Assembly: GCA_903849645.1 (NCBI GenBank)
Contig: CAINJJ010000009.1
Span: 248,001-312,000 of the forward strand
Length of the DNA stretch: 64,000 bases
DNA from: an uncultured Acidobacteriaceae bacterium
GTDB lineage: Bacteria; Acidobacteriota; Terriglobia; Terriglobales; Acidobacteriaceae
Reading direction: 5' to 3'
In this document: positions 52,940-63,600 of the stretch, piece by piece
How positions within the stretch are numbered: position 1 is the stretch's first letter
Layout: every line of letters begins with the position of its first letter
Notes under the pieces: generated by a model
What the model saw: only the letters and a program-made list of their open reading frames with translations
The model's database searches: none
What the model was told of the DNA's origin: nothing
Translations under genes and position numbers: made by a program

Positions 52940-54370
52940 TCACTTGCTCGCTCGCAAGTCTGTTTCGATCTGTTCGAGGGTCTTTCCCTTGGTTTCCGGC
53001 AAACGGAAGGAGAGAAAGAGCAATCCAGCAAGGCAGATGACCGCGTAGGTCCAGAAGGTTCCCGCAGCACCCAGTCTGGCGTTCAACAACGGAAATGTGT
53101 ATGTGAGTAGAAAGCACGCCGTCCACAGGGCGGTGATGGCGATGGACATTGCGCCGCCGCGAATGCGGTTGGGGAATATCTCTGAAATTACAACCCAGGT
53201 TGCCGGGGCCAGGGACATGGCATAGCAGGCAATGGCCGCAAGAACCAGCACCAACATGGGCTTGCCCTGTATATGCAGATGGTAGAGCGCACCCAGGAGG
53301 GTGTAGATGGCAACCAGCCCCGAGATGCCGGTGAGCAGCAGGAATCGCCTGCCGAAGCGATCAATGGCGACCAGGGCGATGAGTGTGAAGACCACGTTGA
53401 CAGCGCCGGTAACCACGATGTTGAAAAGGATGTCGGAGACCTGGTATCCAGCCGATGCAAAGATCTCCTGTGCGTAATTGAAGATGACGTTGATGCCGCA
53501 CCACTGCTGAAGAATGGCAAGCACCACGCCCAGGACAAGCACCTTTGCCATACCCGGTGCGGCCAGTTCACGGAGGAGGGACATTTGCGGTTGGTCAGCA
53601 CCGGCTGCCTTGAAGTCATTGAGAACTCTTTCCGCATAGCTTTGCCCACCCAGGCGCTTAAGGATAGCGAGGGCCTGGCGATCACGGCCCTTTGACGCGA
53701 GCCAACGGGGACTCTCAGGCACCAGGAAGGTTGCAACCAGAAACAGAACCGAAGGGACAGCGGTGACCGCGAACATCCATCGCCACGCCCACTGACCGTT
53801 CCACGAGACCAGAATCTCATGTGCCGTTGAAGCGATGGGCACGGGCCGGGCGATGAGCCAGTTCACAACTTGCGCCAGCAGGATTCCGAAGACAATGGCC
53901 AGTTGGTTGAGAGACACCAAACGCCCACGCAAATGTGCTGGAGAAATCTCCGCAATGTACATTGGCGAGATTCCAGAGGCAAGTCCAATTGCGTAGCCGC
54001 CGAGCATTCTCCACAAAACAAATGCGCTGAATTGGCCAGCAAGGCCAGTTCCCAGCGATGAAATCGCAAAGACCAGCGCGGCCAGGGTCAACAGCCGCTT
54101 CCTGCCGAACCGGCTGCTTAGTCCTCCGGACGAGACCGCGCCGAGTAGGCACCCTATCAGAGCACAGCTCATCGCCCAGCCTTCCAGCGAAGGTGAATCG
54201 AGTTGGAAGTAGCGCTCGTAGAAGGGTTTTGCACCGCCAATCACAACCCAGTCATAGCCAAAGAGCAGCCCGCCGAGGGCACCCGCCGAGGCGACCAGCC
54301 AAACATAGGCTAGATGAAATTCTCCTCGGGGCCCTGACGCGTCTTCGGAGGTGGAGACAGGTATGATCAC
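52940..54370 (-). CDS. Sugar-porter-family MFS transporter
   Basis: A 476-residue transporter with 12 predicted membrane helices. Family signatures are GGLLFGYDWVVIGGA in helix 1, SSRFGRKRLL between helices 2 and 3, ISPMYIAEISPAHLRGRLV, VPESPRWLASKGR, and a C-terminal PETKGKTLEQIE. This is the H+-symporter group of XylE/GalP, so it should import a monosaccharide, plausibly the galactose released by the adjacent GH59 and GH30 enzymes. The start is GTG 54370, overlapping the stop of the DUF5107 gene by 4 bp (GTGA), which indicates translational coupling. Confidence 0.92.
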   Translation of the reverse strand: MIIPVSTSEDASGPRGEFHLAYVWLVASAGALGGLLFGYDWVVIGGAKPFYERYFQLDSPSLEGWAMSCALIGCLLGAVSSGGLSSRFGRKRLLTLAALVFAISSLGTGLAGQFSAFVLWRMLGGYAIGLASGISPMYIAEISPAHLRGRLVSLNQLAIVFGILLAQVVNWLIARPVPIASTAHEILVSWNGQWAWRWMFAVTAVPSVLFLVATFLVPESPRWLASKGRDRQALAILKRLGGQSYAERVLNDFKAAGADQPQMSLLRELAAPGMAKVLVLGVVLAILQQWCGINVIFNYAQEIFASAGYQVSDILFNIVVTGAVNVVFTLIALVAIDRFGRRFLLLTGISGLVAIYTLLGALYHLHIQGKPMLVLVLAAIACYAMSLAPATWVVISEIFPNRIRGGAMSIAITALWTACFLLTYTFPLLNARLGAAGTFWTYAVICLAGLLFLSFRLPETKGKTLEQIETDLRASK

Positions 54371-57300
54371 GATGCTGGCGAAGCCTCAATTGCATTTGTC
54401 GAGAGGGTGATTGTCGAGTTCAGCCATTCAAGTGTTTCAGCGGCGAACTGATGATTTGGATCCAGCGCAACCACTTGCTCCAACTGCCGGATTGCACCAT
54501 GCGTGTCGCCGAGGCCATGACTGGCCAACGCGCTCAAGAGCAACGAGTCTATCGTGTTTCGTTTTCGCAAGTCGTCGTCGAAGAGAAGCAAATTCGGCAG
54601 GGATGTCGCGAAATAGTCGATGGTGGGTTCGGTCTTCAACAGAGCGGCAGAAAACTCCTGGAGTCTAGACAGGACTGCTTGCGCATCCTCGTCGCAGCCC
54701 AGAGCGAACATGGCAAGCGCTTGGAAGTACGACTGGATTCCCATGCCCGGCAGGGACGCCGCGCCGGCATTCCAATACTGCTCGGCCAGCGTTGCGTCTC
54801 CAAGTTGCTGGGCTGCGAGGCCGGAATAGTAATCGAGATCGCGCTCCAGCGTGAGTAGATGCTTGCCTTCTCCCAGGTTTTCCGGATAACTGCGAGCAGC
54901 TTCAAGATGACGCAGTGCATCTGCAGCTCTTCCGGTTGCGAGCGCGGCCTTGCCGAGGGACTTGTGGGCATGGACATATTGTGCGGAAACCAGTCCTTCG
55001 CCGCCCTCCCAGGGGCTGAAGCGGCGCGTTTCGAGTCGCTGCAGGGCCGCTTCCCACTCCCCGCATTGGTTGAGAAGCGTGATGTATTCCACGCTCAGAT
55101 CATCTCTTTTTTCGACCAGGCGCGGATGCTCACCCAGGCAGCGAAGACGCTCCTGTGGAACGACCAGGCCGATCCTCTTTTTGAGCTGGTCCCACTCGTA
55201 GAAAACACGAGCATCGTCCTCATTTGCCGCGAACGCACATTGATACATTCGATCGGCTTGCTGGGGGTTGTGGAGCACGTTGAATTCGGCAATCCCAAGG
55301 TTCCTCCACGGGATGGAGAAGCTTCCATCCAGTTCAACAGACCGGCGCCAGCAGTCAATCGCATCTTCGTAGCGCCTCTTGTCGTAGTAGAGATTGCCGA
55401 GGTAATAGTTGGCCCTTGCGCTCGATCGGCTTCTACGCAGCGCATCTTCGAGGACAATCATCTCTTCCAGGCGAGCCGGAAAACAGTACCGCGGAGACGC
55501 CGTCTCAGCGTGCGCCAGATATTGGCTGGAAGCCTCTTCCTTTCCCAGCGAGGAGGCGAGCCAGGAAAGCGTGTACCAGAGCATTGGATGCTCCCAGTTG
55601 GATTCGCGAACGCACGCCTCCAGCAAGTCATATGCATCTTTGCGAAGTCCCGACCAGGCGAGATCGAACGCGACGTCCAGAAGCGTCTGCACATCCCCGT
55701 CCAGCGCCGACGCGTATTCCCGCAGAGACTTCTCGTCACGGCTCACAAGAAACCGCTCTGCCATGGTGCGAAAATCCAGAGGATCGAGCGACAACGTTTC
55801 GCTGATCAGTGCTTGCGCATCTTCTACTCGACCGAGCTTCCGAAGCAGCGAGACTTTAAGCGCCCTTCCCTTCAGGCTGTTCACATTGGTTAGCAGGGAT
55901 TGCTCCACCTGATCGAGCGCCAACTTGAGATCGCCTCGCCCGGTGCTCAGAGAGGCGAGGGAGTCGTATCCTGCGCTCTTCCAAGCGTAGTTCCAAACCG
56001 ACTTATGGAAAGCGTCATAAGCCTCGGTATCTTTTCCCTGATACTTTCTCGCCAGCCCAAGGTTGTAGTAAGGCTCCCCATCGTAGGGGTTAGGATTCCT
56101 GAGGGTCAGGCGCCGAACCGCGCAGCCAAAATGCTGCTCAGCTTTTGCAAACTCGCCTTTCCTCAGCAAGCTCAGGCCCATGGCATTGTTCAGTCTGGAG
56201 TCCTCTGGATCGCGCTTCAAGCCTTCGCGCCAATATGCCTCTGGAGAGCGAGTGGCGTGGCGGTATTGCTCAAGGTGGAGCCCTGTGAGGTAGAGTTCCT
56301 CGATGCTCTGGATCTGCTCTGGCGGCGGCGGTTCCGTGGCGGCCTGCGGCGGCTCTTTGCTTGCGTGGGTTGCAGGCTGATAAGCAATCAGTTCGTTGCC
56401 CGCTGTATCAAAAACCGCCAGCTTGTAACTATCCGGTTCAGACGAAGGAACCGCGAGCGACCTGGTAAATGGATGACCGGGAGATAGCTCAAGCTGATCG
56501 TCAAACAAAGGTCGCCCAGCGCATGTGAGCACCACGCGCACCGTTTGCCGCGATGTAACGCAAACCCCTGCGTGCCCAACACCATCCCCAAATTCGAGAT
56601 TGATCGCGACCTCTGTGTTTGCGTTCTTTGCCGGTCCAATCTCCTGGATCGGATACCAGTATTGACTGACAGTCTTGGTCTCGTACGGCTGAAGCCAGGA
56701 AAAGTCCGGTTGATTGTCTGTGAAGGCGCCCGCCATCAGTTCAATGTACGGACCATCTTCATCGGTCAGGTTGCGATCCCAGGCGTAGCCGAACTCCGCA
56801 TTGCCCCATGTCCACATCTTCTTGCCTGGAGCAAGAAAGTGGTTCGACGTATGCACCAGTCCTGCCTTGCGGCCGTGATCGTAACCTCCGCAGAAGTCGT
56901 ACTTCGACTCGGTAACCATGTAGGAGGTTGGAACAGGGATGTTCTTGTACCAGGAGATGTCGGTCCCCGGACGATAATCCACACCGTAATAGTGATTGCG
57001 GGCAACCGGGAACGACGAGATCGCGCGCTTGGCATGATCCGCGACGAACTTGACATCGGGAGGAAAGAACGCCTGATATTGATCGTTCACCCTCACGGCG
57101 ACATTTGCCCACCAGAGAAATGTTTGTGGCAGAGGTGTGCGGTTGTACAGCCTGACCTTGGCCTCCACAATCGCTTTCCCCGGCGAGAGGCAAATGCCTA
57201 CCATCCCCTTCATCCGCAGCATGGGATCGTGCTCGCTCAGCCAAACCGTCCGACTGCCATCGGAATGTTCCTCGATGGATGCGTGAACCGGCATGTAAGT

Positions 57301-57696
57301 GGACGGGCGGTGGTGCTGAGGCCAGTTGAATTCAACCCCGCCGGATATCCATGGCCCCAATAAGCCAACCAACGCAGGCTTGATGACGTTCTGTCTATAA
57401 AAGAAGTCGTATGCATTGCTCTTGTCCAGACCGGTATGAATGCGCCCCCCAATTTCAGGGAGAATCATCAACTGAATAAACTCATTTTCGAGCAGGATCG
57501 CTCGGTAGACTTGATCGACCTTCTGCAACGCCACCCGATCGGTAAAGGGATTCGGATATACCTTTCCGCTGCTTCCCTGGTAGACCCGCTTCTCGAGGAA
57601 CATCGGGTTGGGATCCGCATCCTGAACCGGATAGGTTGGAATGACTACCTGCTGTTCCCGGCACAGGACTGGTTCGGATTGATTCACTTCGCTCAT
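54367..57696 (-). CDS. DUF5107 (mutarotase-like) plus TPR protein
   Basis: An 1109-residue protein without a signal peptide. The first 400 residues form a DUF5107 domain, related to galactose-mutarotase/aldose-epimerase folds (MILPEIGGRIHTGLDKS, WISGGVEFNWPQHHRPS, YELMAG-like motifs). The rest is a long TPR-type solenoid (for example RLNNAMGLSLLRKGEFAKAE and YYNLGLARKYQGKDTEAYDA). DUF5107 proteins commonly lie beside glycoside hydrolase and sugar-transport genes; the mutarotase-like part may bind or process imported sugar. It is the first gene of the minus-strand operon DUF5107-MFS-GH59-GH30-PD40. ATG 57696 has AAGGA upstream. The biochemical role is unproven. Confidence 0.85.
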   Translation of the reverse strand: MSEVNQSEPVLCREQQVVIPTYPVQDADPNPMFLEKRVYQGSSGKVYPNPFTDRVALQKVDQVYRAILLENEFIQLMILPEIGGRIHTGLDKSNAYDFFYRQNVIKPALVGLLGPWISGGVEFNWPQHHRPSTYMPVHASIEEHSDGSRTVWLSEHDPMLRMKGMVGICLSPGKAIVEAKVRLYNRTPLPQTFLWWANVAVRVNDQYQAFFPPDVKFVADHAKRAISSFPVARNHYYGVDYRPGTDISWYKNIPVPTSYMVTESKYDFCGGYDHGRKAGLVHTSNHFLAPGKKMWTWGNAEFGYAWDRNLTDEDGPYIELMAGAFTDNQPDFSWLQPYETKTVSQYWYPIQEIGPAKNANTEVAINLEFGDGVGHAGVCVTSRQTVRVVLTCAGRPLFDDQLELSPGHPFTRSLAVPSSEPDSYKLAVFDTAGNELIAYQPATHASKEPPQAATEPPPPEQIQSIEELYLTGLHLEQYRHATRSPEAYWREGLKRDPEDSRLNNAMGLSLLRKGEFAKAEQHFGCAVRRLTLRNPNPYDGEPYYNLGLARKYQGKDTEAYDAFHKSVWNYAWKSAGYDSLASLSTGRGDLKLALDQVEQSLLTNVNSLKGRALKVSLLRKLGRVEDAQALISETLSLDPLDFRTMAERFLVSRDEKSLREYASALDGDVQTLLDVAFDLAWSGLRKDAYDLLEACVRESNWEHPMLWYTLSWLASSLGKEEASSQYLAHAETASPRYCFPARLEEMIVLEDALRRSRSSARANYYLGNLYYDKRRYEDAIDCWRRSVELDGSFSIPWRNLGIAEFNVLHNPQQADRMYQCAFAANEDDARVFYEWDQLKKRIGLVVPQERLRCLGEHPRLVEKRDDLSVEYITLLNQCGEWEAALQRLETRRFSPWEGGEGLVSAQYVHAHKSLGKAALATGRAADALRHLEAARSYPENLGEGKHLLTLERDLDYYSGLAAQQLGDATLAEQYWNAGAASLPGMGIQSYFQALAMFALGCDEDAQAVLSRLQEFSAALLKTEPTIDYFATSLPNLLLFDDDLRKRNTIDSLLLSALASHGLGDTHGAIRQLEQVVALDPNHQFAAETLEWLNSTITLSTNAIEASPAS

Positions 57697-57782
57697 TTGG
57701 CTAGATCCTTATTGTTTGCACATGCTGCAGGACAGCTGCGCCTGCCGAATGTTTCGTGACAACGCAAGTTGCATGTTTTCGA

Positions 57783-57798
57783 CAATCGTTAACGTACA
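57783..57798. promoter_or_regulatory. LacI-type operator candidate before the glycan operon
   Basis: CAATCGTTAACGTACA contains the 8-bp palindrome CGTTAACG (57787-57794), similar to the CG-centred sites of LacI-family repressors. It sits 87 bp upstream of the DUF5107 start. A second 8-bp palindrome, GACATGTC, lies at 57811-57818 in the same spacer. Confidence 0.35.
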
Positions 57799-57816
57799 CG
57801 GCACTACTTCGACATG

Positions 57817-58146
57817 TCAATGGTTTTCGTCACCTTTCACTGTCGTTTTCCCGAATGACCCAATCCGCTTGTGAACGGGCCAGGCGGATACGGGAAGGCC
57901 GCGGGCTTTGGGAACTCCACCGCGACTCCGCGCCAATTCGGCCGCCGACTCATTGGGGGCGTAATCCAGCTCTGAAATTGCAGTCATGACGCTTGCTTTG
58001 GTGGAGAAAGTCACGTTGCTGGCGCCATTGATAACACGAGATACAGTTGCAACAGAGACCCCAGCGAGGCGAGCAACCTCCCTCACCGTTGATGGTCGTC
58101 GATCTACCTGTGTCTGCTGAACATGGCATTGTCCCTCGCATCTCAT
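57817..58146 (-). CDS. Truncated LacI-type protein: helix-turn-helix domain only
   Basis: A 109-residue product containing a LacI DNA-binding domain ([20 protein letters not shown], then [20 protein letters not shown]) and the start of the hinge ([13 protein letters not shown]). The roughly 270-residue sugar-binding domain is missing: the frame stops at 57817, only 120 bp before the next gene, so no ligand domain could follow. The tail ([20 protein letters not shown]) is unlike LacI. It may be a gene remnant or a stand-alone DNA-binding protein that competes for, or co-binds, the operator upstream of the glycan operon. ATG 58146 was chosen; ATG 58152 is also in frame. Confidence 0.6.
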   Translation of the reverse strand: MRCEGQCHVQQTQVDRRPSTVREVARLAGVSVATVSRVINGASNVTFSTKASVMTAISELDYAPNESAAELARSRGGVPKARGLPVSAWPVHKRIGSFGKTTVKGDENH

Positions 58147-58318
58147 AAACATGTCCAACAGCAGGTACGCGCAAACAGCGTTCACCACGTTGCGGCCCGG
58201 AATGGTCAGCTGTGGCTCCCTCGGGAGAATGTGAGGCCCTTCTGGATTCCGGCAACTGCCGAGACCAGGGAAGCAAGCTGCTAGAATGCTGTAGAACTTT
58301 GGTTCCGAAAAGATTGTC

Positions 58319-59392
58319 ATGAAGCCTCCCAGCATTAAAGACATCGCGCAGGCCTTGAGCATCTCGATTGGCACTGTCGACCGCGCATTGCATGGACGCT
58401 CCGACGTCAGCCCATCCACCCGAGCTCGTGTGCTGAAGAAGGCCGAGCAACTGGGATACCGGCCAAACCTCGCCGCTCGCTCCCTCAAGCTCAACCGCAG
58501 GGTGCGCATTGGCATCTACTTTCCGCGCGACATCGCTTCATTTTTCGATCCTCTCAGAGCGGGCGTCCGCGCCGCTGCCTCTGCTTTCACCGGCGTCAAC
58601 GTTGAACTCGTCTTCCGAACCTTTCCCAGGCTTGATGAAGGCGACCTGGAACTTCTCGCGACGGATGCTGGCGAAAAGTTCGACGGCATTCTTGTCGCGC
58701 CCGGCAATCCGGATCACATCGGCCCCGCGCTCAACCAGATCGCGAGCCGTGGTGTTGCAGTTGTTTGCGTGGCCAGCGATGCTCCGCGCAGTGAACGCCT
58801 CGCCTCTGTTGCGGCCCATGCGCACGCCAGCGGCGCAATTGCCGCCGAACTATTTTCCCGCACCATCCGGAAACCTGGTTACCTCGCGACCATCACAGGG
58901 GAACTGACTACGTTGGACCATGCGGAAAAGCTGCGGGGGTTTGCGGCGAACCTGGCTGTATTTGCCCCCCATCTCTCGCTTCTCCCGGCACTGGAATCCA
59001 AGGAGCAACCGGAGCTGGCCTATCGCCAGGCGACCGCACTGCTTTCCCACACGCCTCATCCCCTGGGAATCTACGTCAGTACAGCCAACAGCATTCCAGT
59101 GCTTCGCGCGCTTGAAGAGAAGAACCTTTTCGGAGAGGTTCAAGTGATCGCCACCGATCTTTTCCTGGAACTCGTTCCATATATTGAGTCCGGAAAAATT
59201 CTGGCGACTCTTTACCAGCGACCCTTTGCCCAAGGGAAAACAGCGCTCGAGCTGCTGTTGCGTCATCTCCTGAATGGCGAGCCGCCGGACACGATCACAC
59301 GCCTGGCCCCCCACATCATTTTGCGCAGCAACCTTGACCTGTTTACAGGCTATCTTGCTGAGGTCGACGACACGGCCAACACTGGCGCTTAG
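58319..59392 (+). CDS. LacI-family transcriptional regulator
   Basis: A 357-residue full-length LacI/GalR regulator: [23 protein letters not shown] with hinge [13 protein letters not shown], followed by a two-lobed sugar-binding domain ([56 protein letters not shown]). The middle sequence resembles the ribose/rhamnose-type periplasmic-binding fold used by regulators of sugar catabolism. It is divergent from the HTH-only fragment and convergent with the TPR gene, so it is probably the local regulator, sensing a galactose-containing sugar. Confidence 0.92.
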   Translation: MKPPSIKDIAQALSISIGTVDRALHGRSDVSPSTRARVLKKAEQLGYRPNLAARSLKLNRRVRIGIYFPRDIASFFDPLRAGVRAAASAFTGVNVELVFRTFPRLDEGDLELLATDAGEKFDGILVAPGNPDHIGPALNQIASRGVAVVCVASDAPRSERLASVAAHAHASGAIAAELFSRTIRKPGYLATITGELTTLDHAEKLRGFAANLAVFAPHLSLLPALESKEQPELAYRQATALLSHTPHPLGIYVSTANSIPVLRALEEKNLFGEVQVIATDLFLELVPYIESGKILATLYQRPFAQGKTALELLLRHLLNGEPPDTITRLAPHIILRSNLDLFTGYLAEVDDTANTGA

Positions 59393-59400
59393 CATCCTTC

Positions 59401-60618
59401 TCATTTTTTAACCTCTGTCTGGCCCGTGTCGTCTTTCCTGTCCTGGCTCTTGATCCGCTCGACGATCGCGGACTCGGCCGCAGCCTTTGCTTTATCCCCA
59501 GTCCTGCCATAGAGCACGGCAAGACGGAAGTGTGCCGGAGCAAAGCCTGGCTCGATCCTCACAGTCTTCCGCATTTCGCGGATAGCGTCCGGATAAAGCT
59601 TCTCACTCTCGTACACCACGCCAAGCTGATAGGGTGGCTCGTACCAATCCGGGGCGCGGCTCTCAGCCTCCATCAGTAATGTATGGATCTTGTCGAGGTT
59701 CTTCCCCTCTTCTCCACCACCTCGCTGCCAGAGGCTGAAGGCATAGTAGTAGCAGATGGCGGCATTGTGGGGGTACCGGACCGCAAAGTCCTGTAATCGC
59801 CTGTCAACCTCTACACCCAATTCGGGGGATACTTTACGGGCCTTCCCCAGGAACTCGATGGGGCGACTGTCTTTCGGATCCAGGTCCACGGCCGCACATA
59901 GAACGCGAACCGCCTCGTCGTACTGCTCGGATGCGTAGAGCGCAACACCCAGGCCAACCATCATTTGCGAGGAACGGGGAAACTGCGCCACACCGTAACG
60001 GAAGAACTTGACAGACGCCTCAACAAACCCGGCGAACCTCTTGTGCTGCAGGAGGAATGTCGCGAGATCAAAGATATTCGATTCCGATGGGTCGATTTCG
60101 GCAGCCCGATGATACTCCGTTGCAGCTTCTAGATATTGCCCACGCTTGTCCTCGATTGCCCCAAGCAGATTGTGCAGCTTCGCGCTTTCTGCTCGTTCCA
60201 ACATTTGCCCTGCCTGCTTCTTCGCGCCTTCCAGGTCGCCGGCCTGCATCTGCGCAAGTGCCAGGTCGTAGCCGATCGATTCATTGCCGTCAGAGAGCTT
60301 GTAGGCCTTTGACAGCCATCGCACGCCTGCTCGCCAATTCTGCTTATGCACGTAGTACTCACCAAGCGAGGCGGCGGCCTGTACGTTATCCGGTTGCCTC
60401 TCCGCGGCAAGCAGCATGGCTTGTTCCTCGGGCGCTGCTCTTTTTACTCCTGCTGGAGCCTGCGCCCCCACCGCAATGCCGTGAAAAGGAAAACCCAGTA
60501 TCGCCGAGAGCGCCAGGGATTGTGCCACTCTACCCAAGTCCCTTTCCCCCTGTTCCAACGTGACCTTTTCGCTGCGCAAATGACAGCCGGCGCAACCTGA
60601 CCTTATCGAGTCTCGCAT
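59401..60618 (-). CDS. Exported TPR-repeat protein
   Basis: A 405-residue protein with an N-terminal hydrophobic segment (about residues 32-50, VAQSLALSAILGFPFHG) and at least eight TPR-like units (YLEAATEYHRAAEIDPSES; YDEAVRVLCAAVDLDPKDS; YPDAIREMRKTVRIEPGFA). Such scaffolds often accompany TonB-dependent receptors and glycan enzymes in Acidobacteriota. A CAGCH motif occurs before the hydrophobic segment and is therefore probably not a haem site. ATG 60618 was chosen over an upstream start at 60684, which would run into the terminator hairpin. It is convergent with the LacI gene, 8 bp apart. Confidence 0.8.
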   Translation of the reverse strand: MRDSIRSGCAGCHLRSEKVTLEQGERDLGRVAQSLALSAILGFPFHGIAVGAQAPAGVKRAAPEEQAMLLAAERQPDNVQAAASLGEYYVHKQNWRAGVRWLSKAYKLSDGNESIGYDLALAQMQAGDLEGAKKQAGQMLERAESAKLHNLLGAIEDKRGQYLEAATEYHRAAEIDPSESNIFDLATFLLQHKRFAGFVEASVKFFRYGVAQFPRSSQMMVGLGVALYASEQYDEAVRVLCAAVDLDPKDSRPIEFLGKARKVSPELGVEVDRRLQDFAVRYPHNAAICYYYAFSLWQRGGGEEGKNLDKIHTLLMEAESRAPDWYEPPYQLGVVYESEKLYPDAIREMRKTVRIEPGFAPAHFRLAVLYGRTGDKAKAAAESAIVERIKSQDRKDDTGQTEVKK

Positions 60619-60650
60619 GGCCGCGGGCTCCAGGTCGATTATGACAAAAT

Positions 60651-60682
60651 GGCCCGGGAATCCACTCGGGGACGCCCGGGCC
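60651..60682 (-). terminator. Terminator hairpin after the TonB-dependent receptor gene
   Basis: GGCCCGGG and CCCGGGCC form a perfect 8-bp stem with a 16-nt loop. On the minus strand it is followed by ATTTTG. It begins 14 bp after the receptor stop and lies before the TPR gene, so it probably reduces read-through. Confidence 0.6.
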
Positions 60683-60695
60683 ACCTCAGTTTGTT

Positions 60696-63600
60696 CTAAA
60701 AGGAGTACTTGAACGCAAACTGCAACTCACGCGCCGTGCTGCGCTTGGAGGTGATTTGACCGAAGTTCGGGTTGTTTCCCTGGTAACTCAGGTTGCCAGG
60801 CAAGGCGAAACTCGGCGTGTTGGTCAAATTGAATGCCTCGGCTCGGAAATCCGCATGGCTTCCTTCCGTAACCCTGAAGCTTTTGAAGACGGAGAAGTCG
60901 AAGTCCTTGTAGCCTGGACCATTTACCTGGTCTGGCGGTCCACCAAGCGGCGCCAGACTCGTTTCTCCGATGCTGGTTACTACTGGAGGATTGGTGAAGG
61001 CGGCAGGGTTATACCAACTGGCGAGCTTCTTCTTGTATTTGTTCACGCCAGGAACCACGACGGCATTCGCTCCGATACCCGAGCCTGTGCTGATATTGCT
61101 GCTGATGTTTTGCGGCTGCCCGCTATCGAAGGCGAGGATCGTGTTTATGCTCCAACCACCCAGAATTGCTTCTCCCACGGGGTTCAACTGGTTGAGGTAA
61201 GTCTTCCCTTTGCCAAAGGGCAGAGCATAACTTCCGCTGCCGACAAACTGGTTCTTGATGTTGAATGAAGCGAGTCCTTTGTCATACGAGATCGGGACGA
61301 AACCAGGAGCCCGATAGCCGCCTGCCCCGCCGTTGCTGAGCGAATCGCCCGCATCGCTGAGTGCCTGGGCGAGTGTGTAACCAACAAGGACGTCCAGGCC
61401 GCCCGAAGTGCGGTGTGTCCATTTGGTCTGCAGCGAGTTATAGCTGCTGTTGCCGATCGTTCCGAAGAATGGCATTCCCGCACTCCAATCCGGAAATGGA
61501 ATGAAGTTTTGTGGGGTGGCGCCTGGAGAGGAGACATAGCCCGTGTAAGGTGTCCCAACGGGCAGCATCCTGGTGACATTGTTTTGACCGACCGAGGCTT
61601 CAAGGTGGCGAGCCTGCGATCCGACATACGATGCTTCAAGAGCGTCGTGCCGCGTGAGCTGATACTGTGCGGCAAGGTTGTAACCCTGCGTGTAGGGGGT
61701 TTTGTAGTTGAGCGAGATGCCGCGGAGAGACAGGCCGCTTGCGGAGATTGTCGAGGGAGTGAGAGGGTCTCCAGACATCCCCTCCTCAAGGGTGCCCGTC
61801 GCGCCATTGGGGTAGATGACCGGCGTGACTGTTGATATGCCGCCATTCGAGGAATCGGTCAGCCCGATCTCGAACTGGAACGGGTAGTTATAGCCGAGAC
61901 TTGGGTATCCGCCACGATTCTCAAACGCGCCGTAGAATATCCCGTATCCGCCACGAAGCACCAACTTCGGCGTAAGTGAATACGCGAACCCCAAACGCGG
62001 CGAAAAGTTCATCTTCTGAATGATGCCCAACCCCGTTCCGTACTTGTCCGTGTAGTTGAGCGCGATTCCGTCCTTCGCCAACGTATCTGTAAAGCTTGAC
62101 GAGAGCGTGGTGCCTTTCTGCTTGGCGGGGATGATGAATTGTGCGCCGGCGTTGCTGGTGAGAGACGGCTGCACAAAGTTTGCTTGCGCACCGCCTGCCT
62201 CGCCGGTCAGGCCAAAATGCTCCCAGCGCACACCCAGGTTCAGCGTCAGTTTCTGGGTGATTGCCCAATCGTCCTGAAGATAGGTGCCAAAATAGTTCCG
62301 GTTGGCATGTACCGTGCCGAAGTTTGAGGCGTAGAACTGGTCCATGCCTCCTGACATGTTCACGCCGTTCGGAACAGTGGCATTCTCCGGGCTGATCAGG
62401 AATTGCGCCCTGCCGGGCAACCAATCTCCCTGGCCGGGAATGGAAGTGTAGTTGCCGTCGAAATAGAAGTTGCCCTTGGAAGCAGGCGGGGCAAGCCACG
62501 GGAGGTAAATGTACTGAAACTCTGCTCCAGCCTTGAAGGTATGTTTGTTGTACACCTTGGTGAGGTTGTCGCTCATCTGTTCGGTGTCGCTGAAGCGGTT
62601 GCCAGGGAGCCAGCCGGCTCCGCCGAGTCCACTCAAGCCAGCAATTCCAAGGTAGGGCAACCCCCCATTCAGAGGCAGTTGCGGGATCCCAGTGATTCCA
62701 AATTGCGCGGGAATCCCCATGGTGCTGTCACCAGAGGGATTACGCGTGTCGTGGGCACGGGTATAGCCCAGCCGTGCTTCGTTGACAAGAGTTTGTGTAA
62801 AGGTGTGGGTATAGCCCAACGCAAAGCCGCGCACATTATAGATTTCAGTCCCAGCACCGTATCCGCCTCCGTCAGCTACACCCTTGAACGGGGGCGGGAC
62901 GACCCGGACGCTGCTGATGTAGTCATAGTGGAAGAAAGCCTGGTCTTGATCGCGAAAGCGCTGATCGATTCGCAAATCAGCCGTGTTTGTGTTGCTGGTG
63001 TCATTGGCGACGACGTTGTAGTTGTTGTACTCGCCGGCAACAGTTGGCTGCGGGAAGAGCTCGAGCAGCTTGACAGCATTCGGATCAAGGCGATTTGCCG
63101 GAATCTGGTTATTGGCAAAAGCCTCCCGAACATAGCCTGTCGCAGTGGCTGCGATACCCGTGACTGGGTCGACGGCGCCCTTGGTCACTGCGCGGGTTGT
63201 GGCGGGATCGAATACCTGGCCATTCTGGAATGAGCGGCCCAGGTCATCGGTGCGATTGAACGAACCCGCGGCGCCATAGAGACCCTGGAAGTTTGTATAC
63301 CCACTGGTGCGCTCCACCGCAGTGGGCACTGACAAGCCTGAGTAACTCGATCCATTGATGATTCTCGTTCCTTCATAGTCGCCAAACCAGAAGGTCTTGT
63401 CCTTCCAGATGCGTCCGCCAAGAGTACCGCCGAATTGATTCTGGCGCAGTTCAGGTTTGTGACTCTTGGTCGCGTTGGGAGTGAAATAGTTGTCGTAGGC
63501 ATCCAGTGCATCGTTGCGGAAGAACTCCCAAACCGAACCGTGGAGTTTGTTTGATCCCGACTTGAGCGTCGCATTCACGATCGCGCCGCCTGCCCGTCCA

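Noticed and set aside
60540-60618. CAGCH near the start of the TPR protein as a haem site
   Set aside because: It precedes the only hydrophobic export segment, so it would stay cytoplasmic and could not receive c-type haem.
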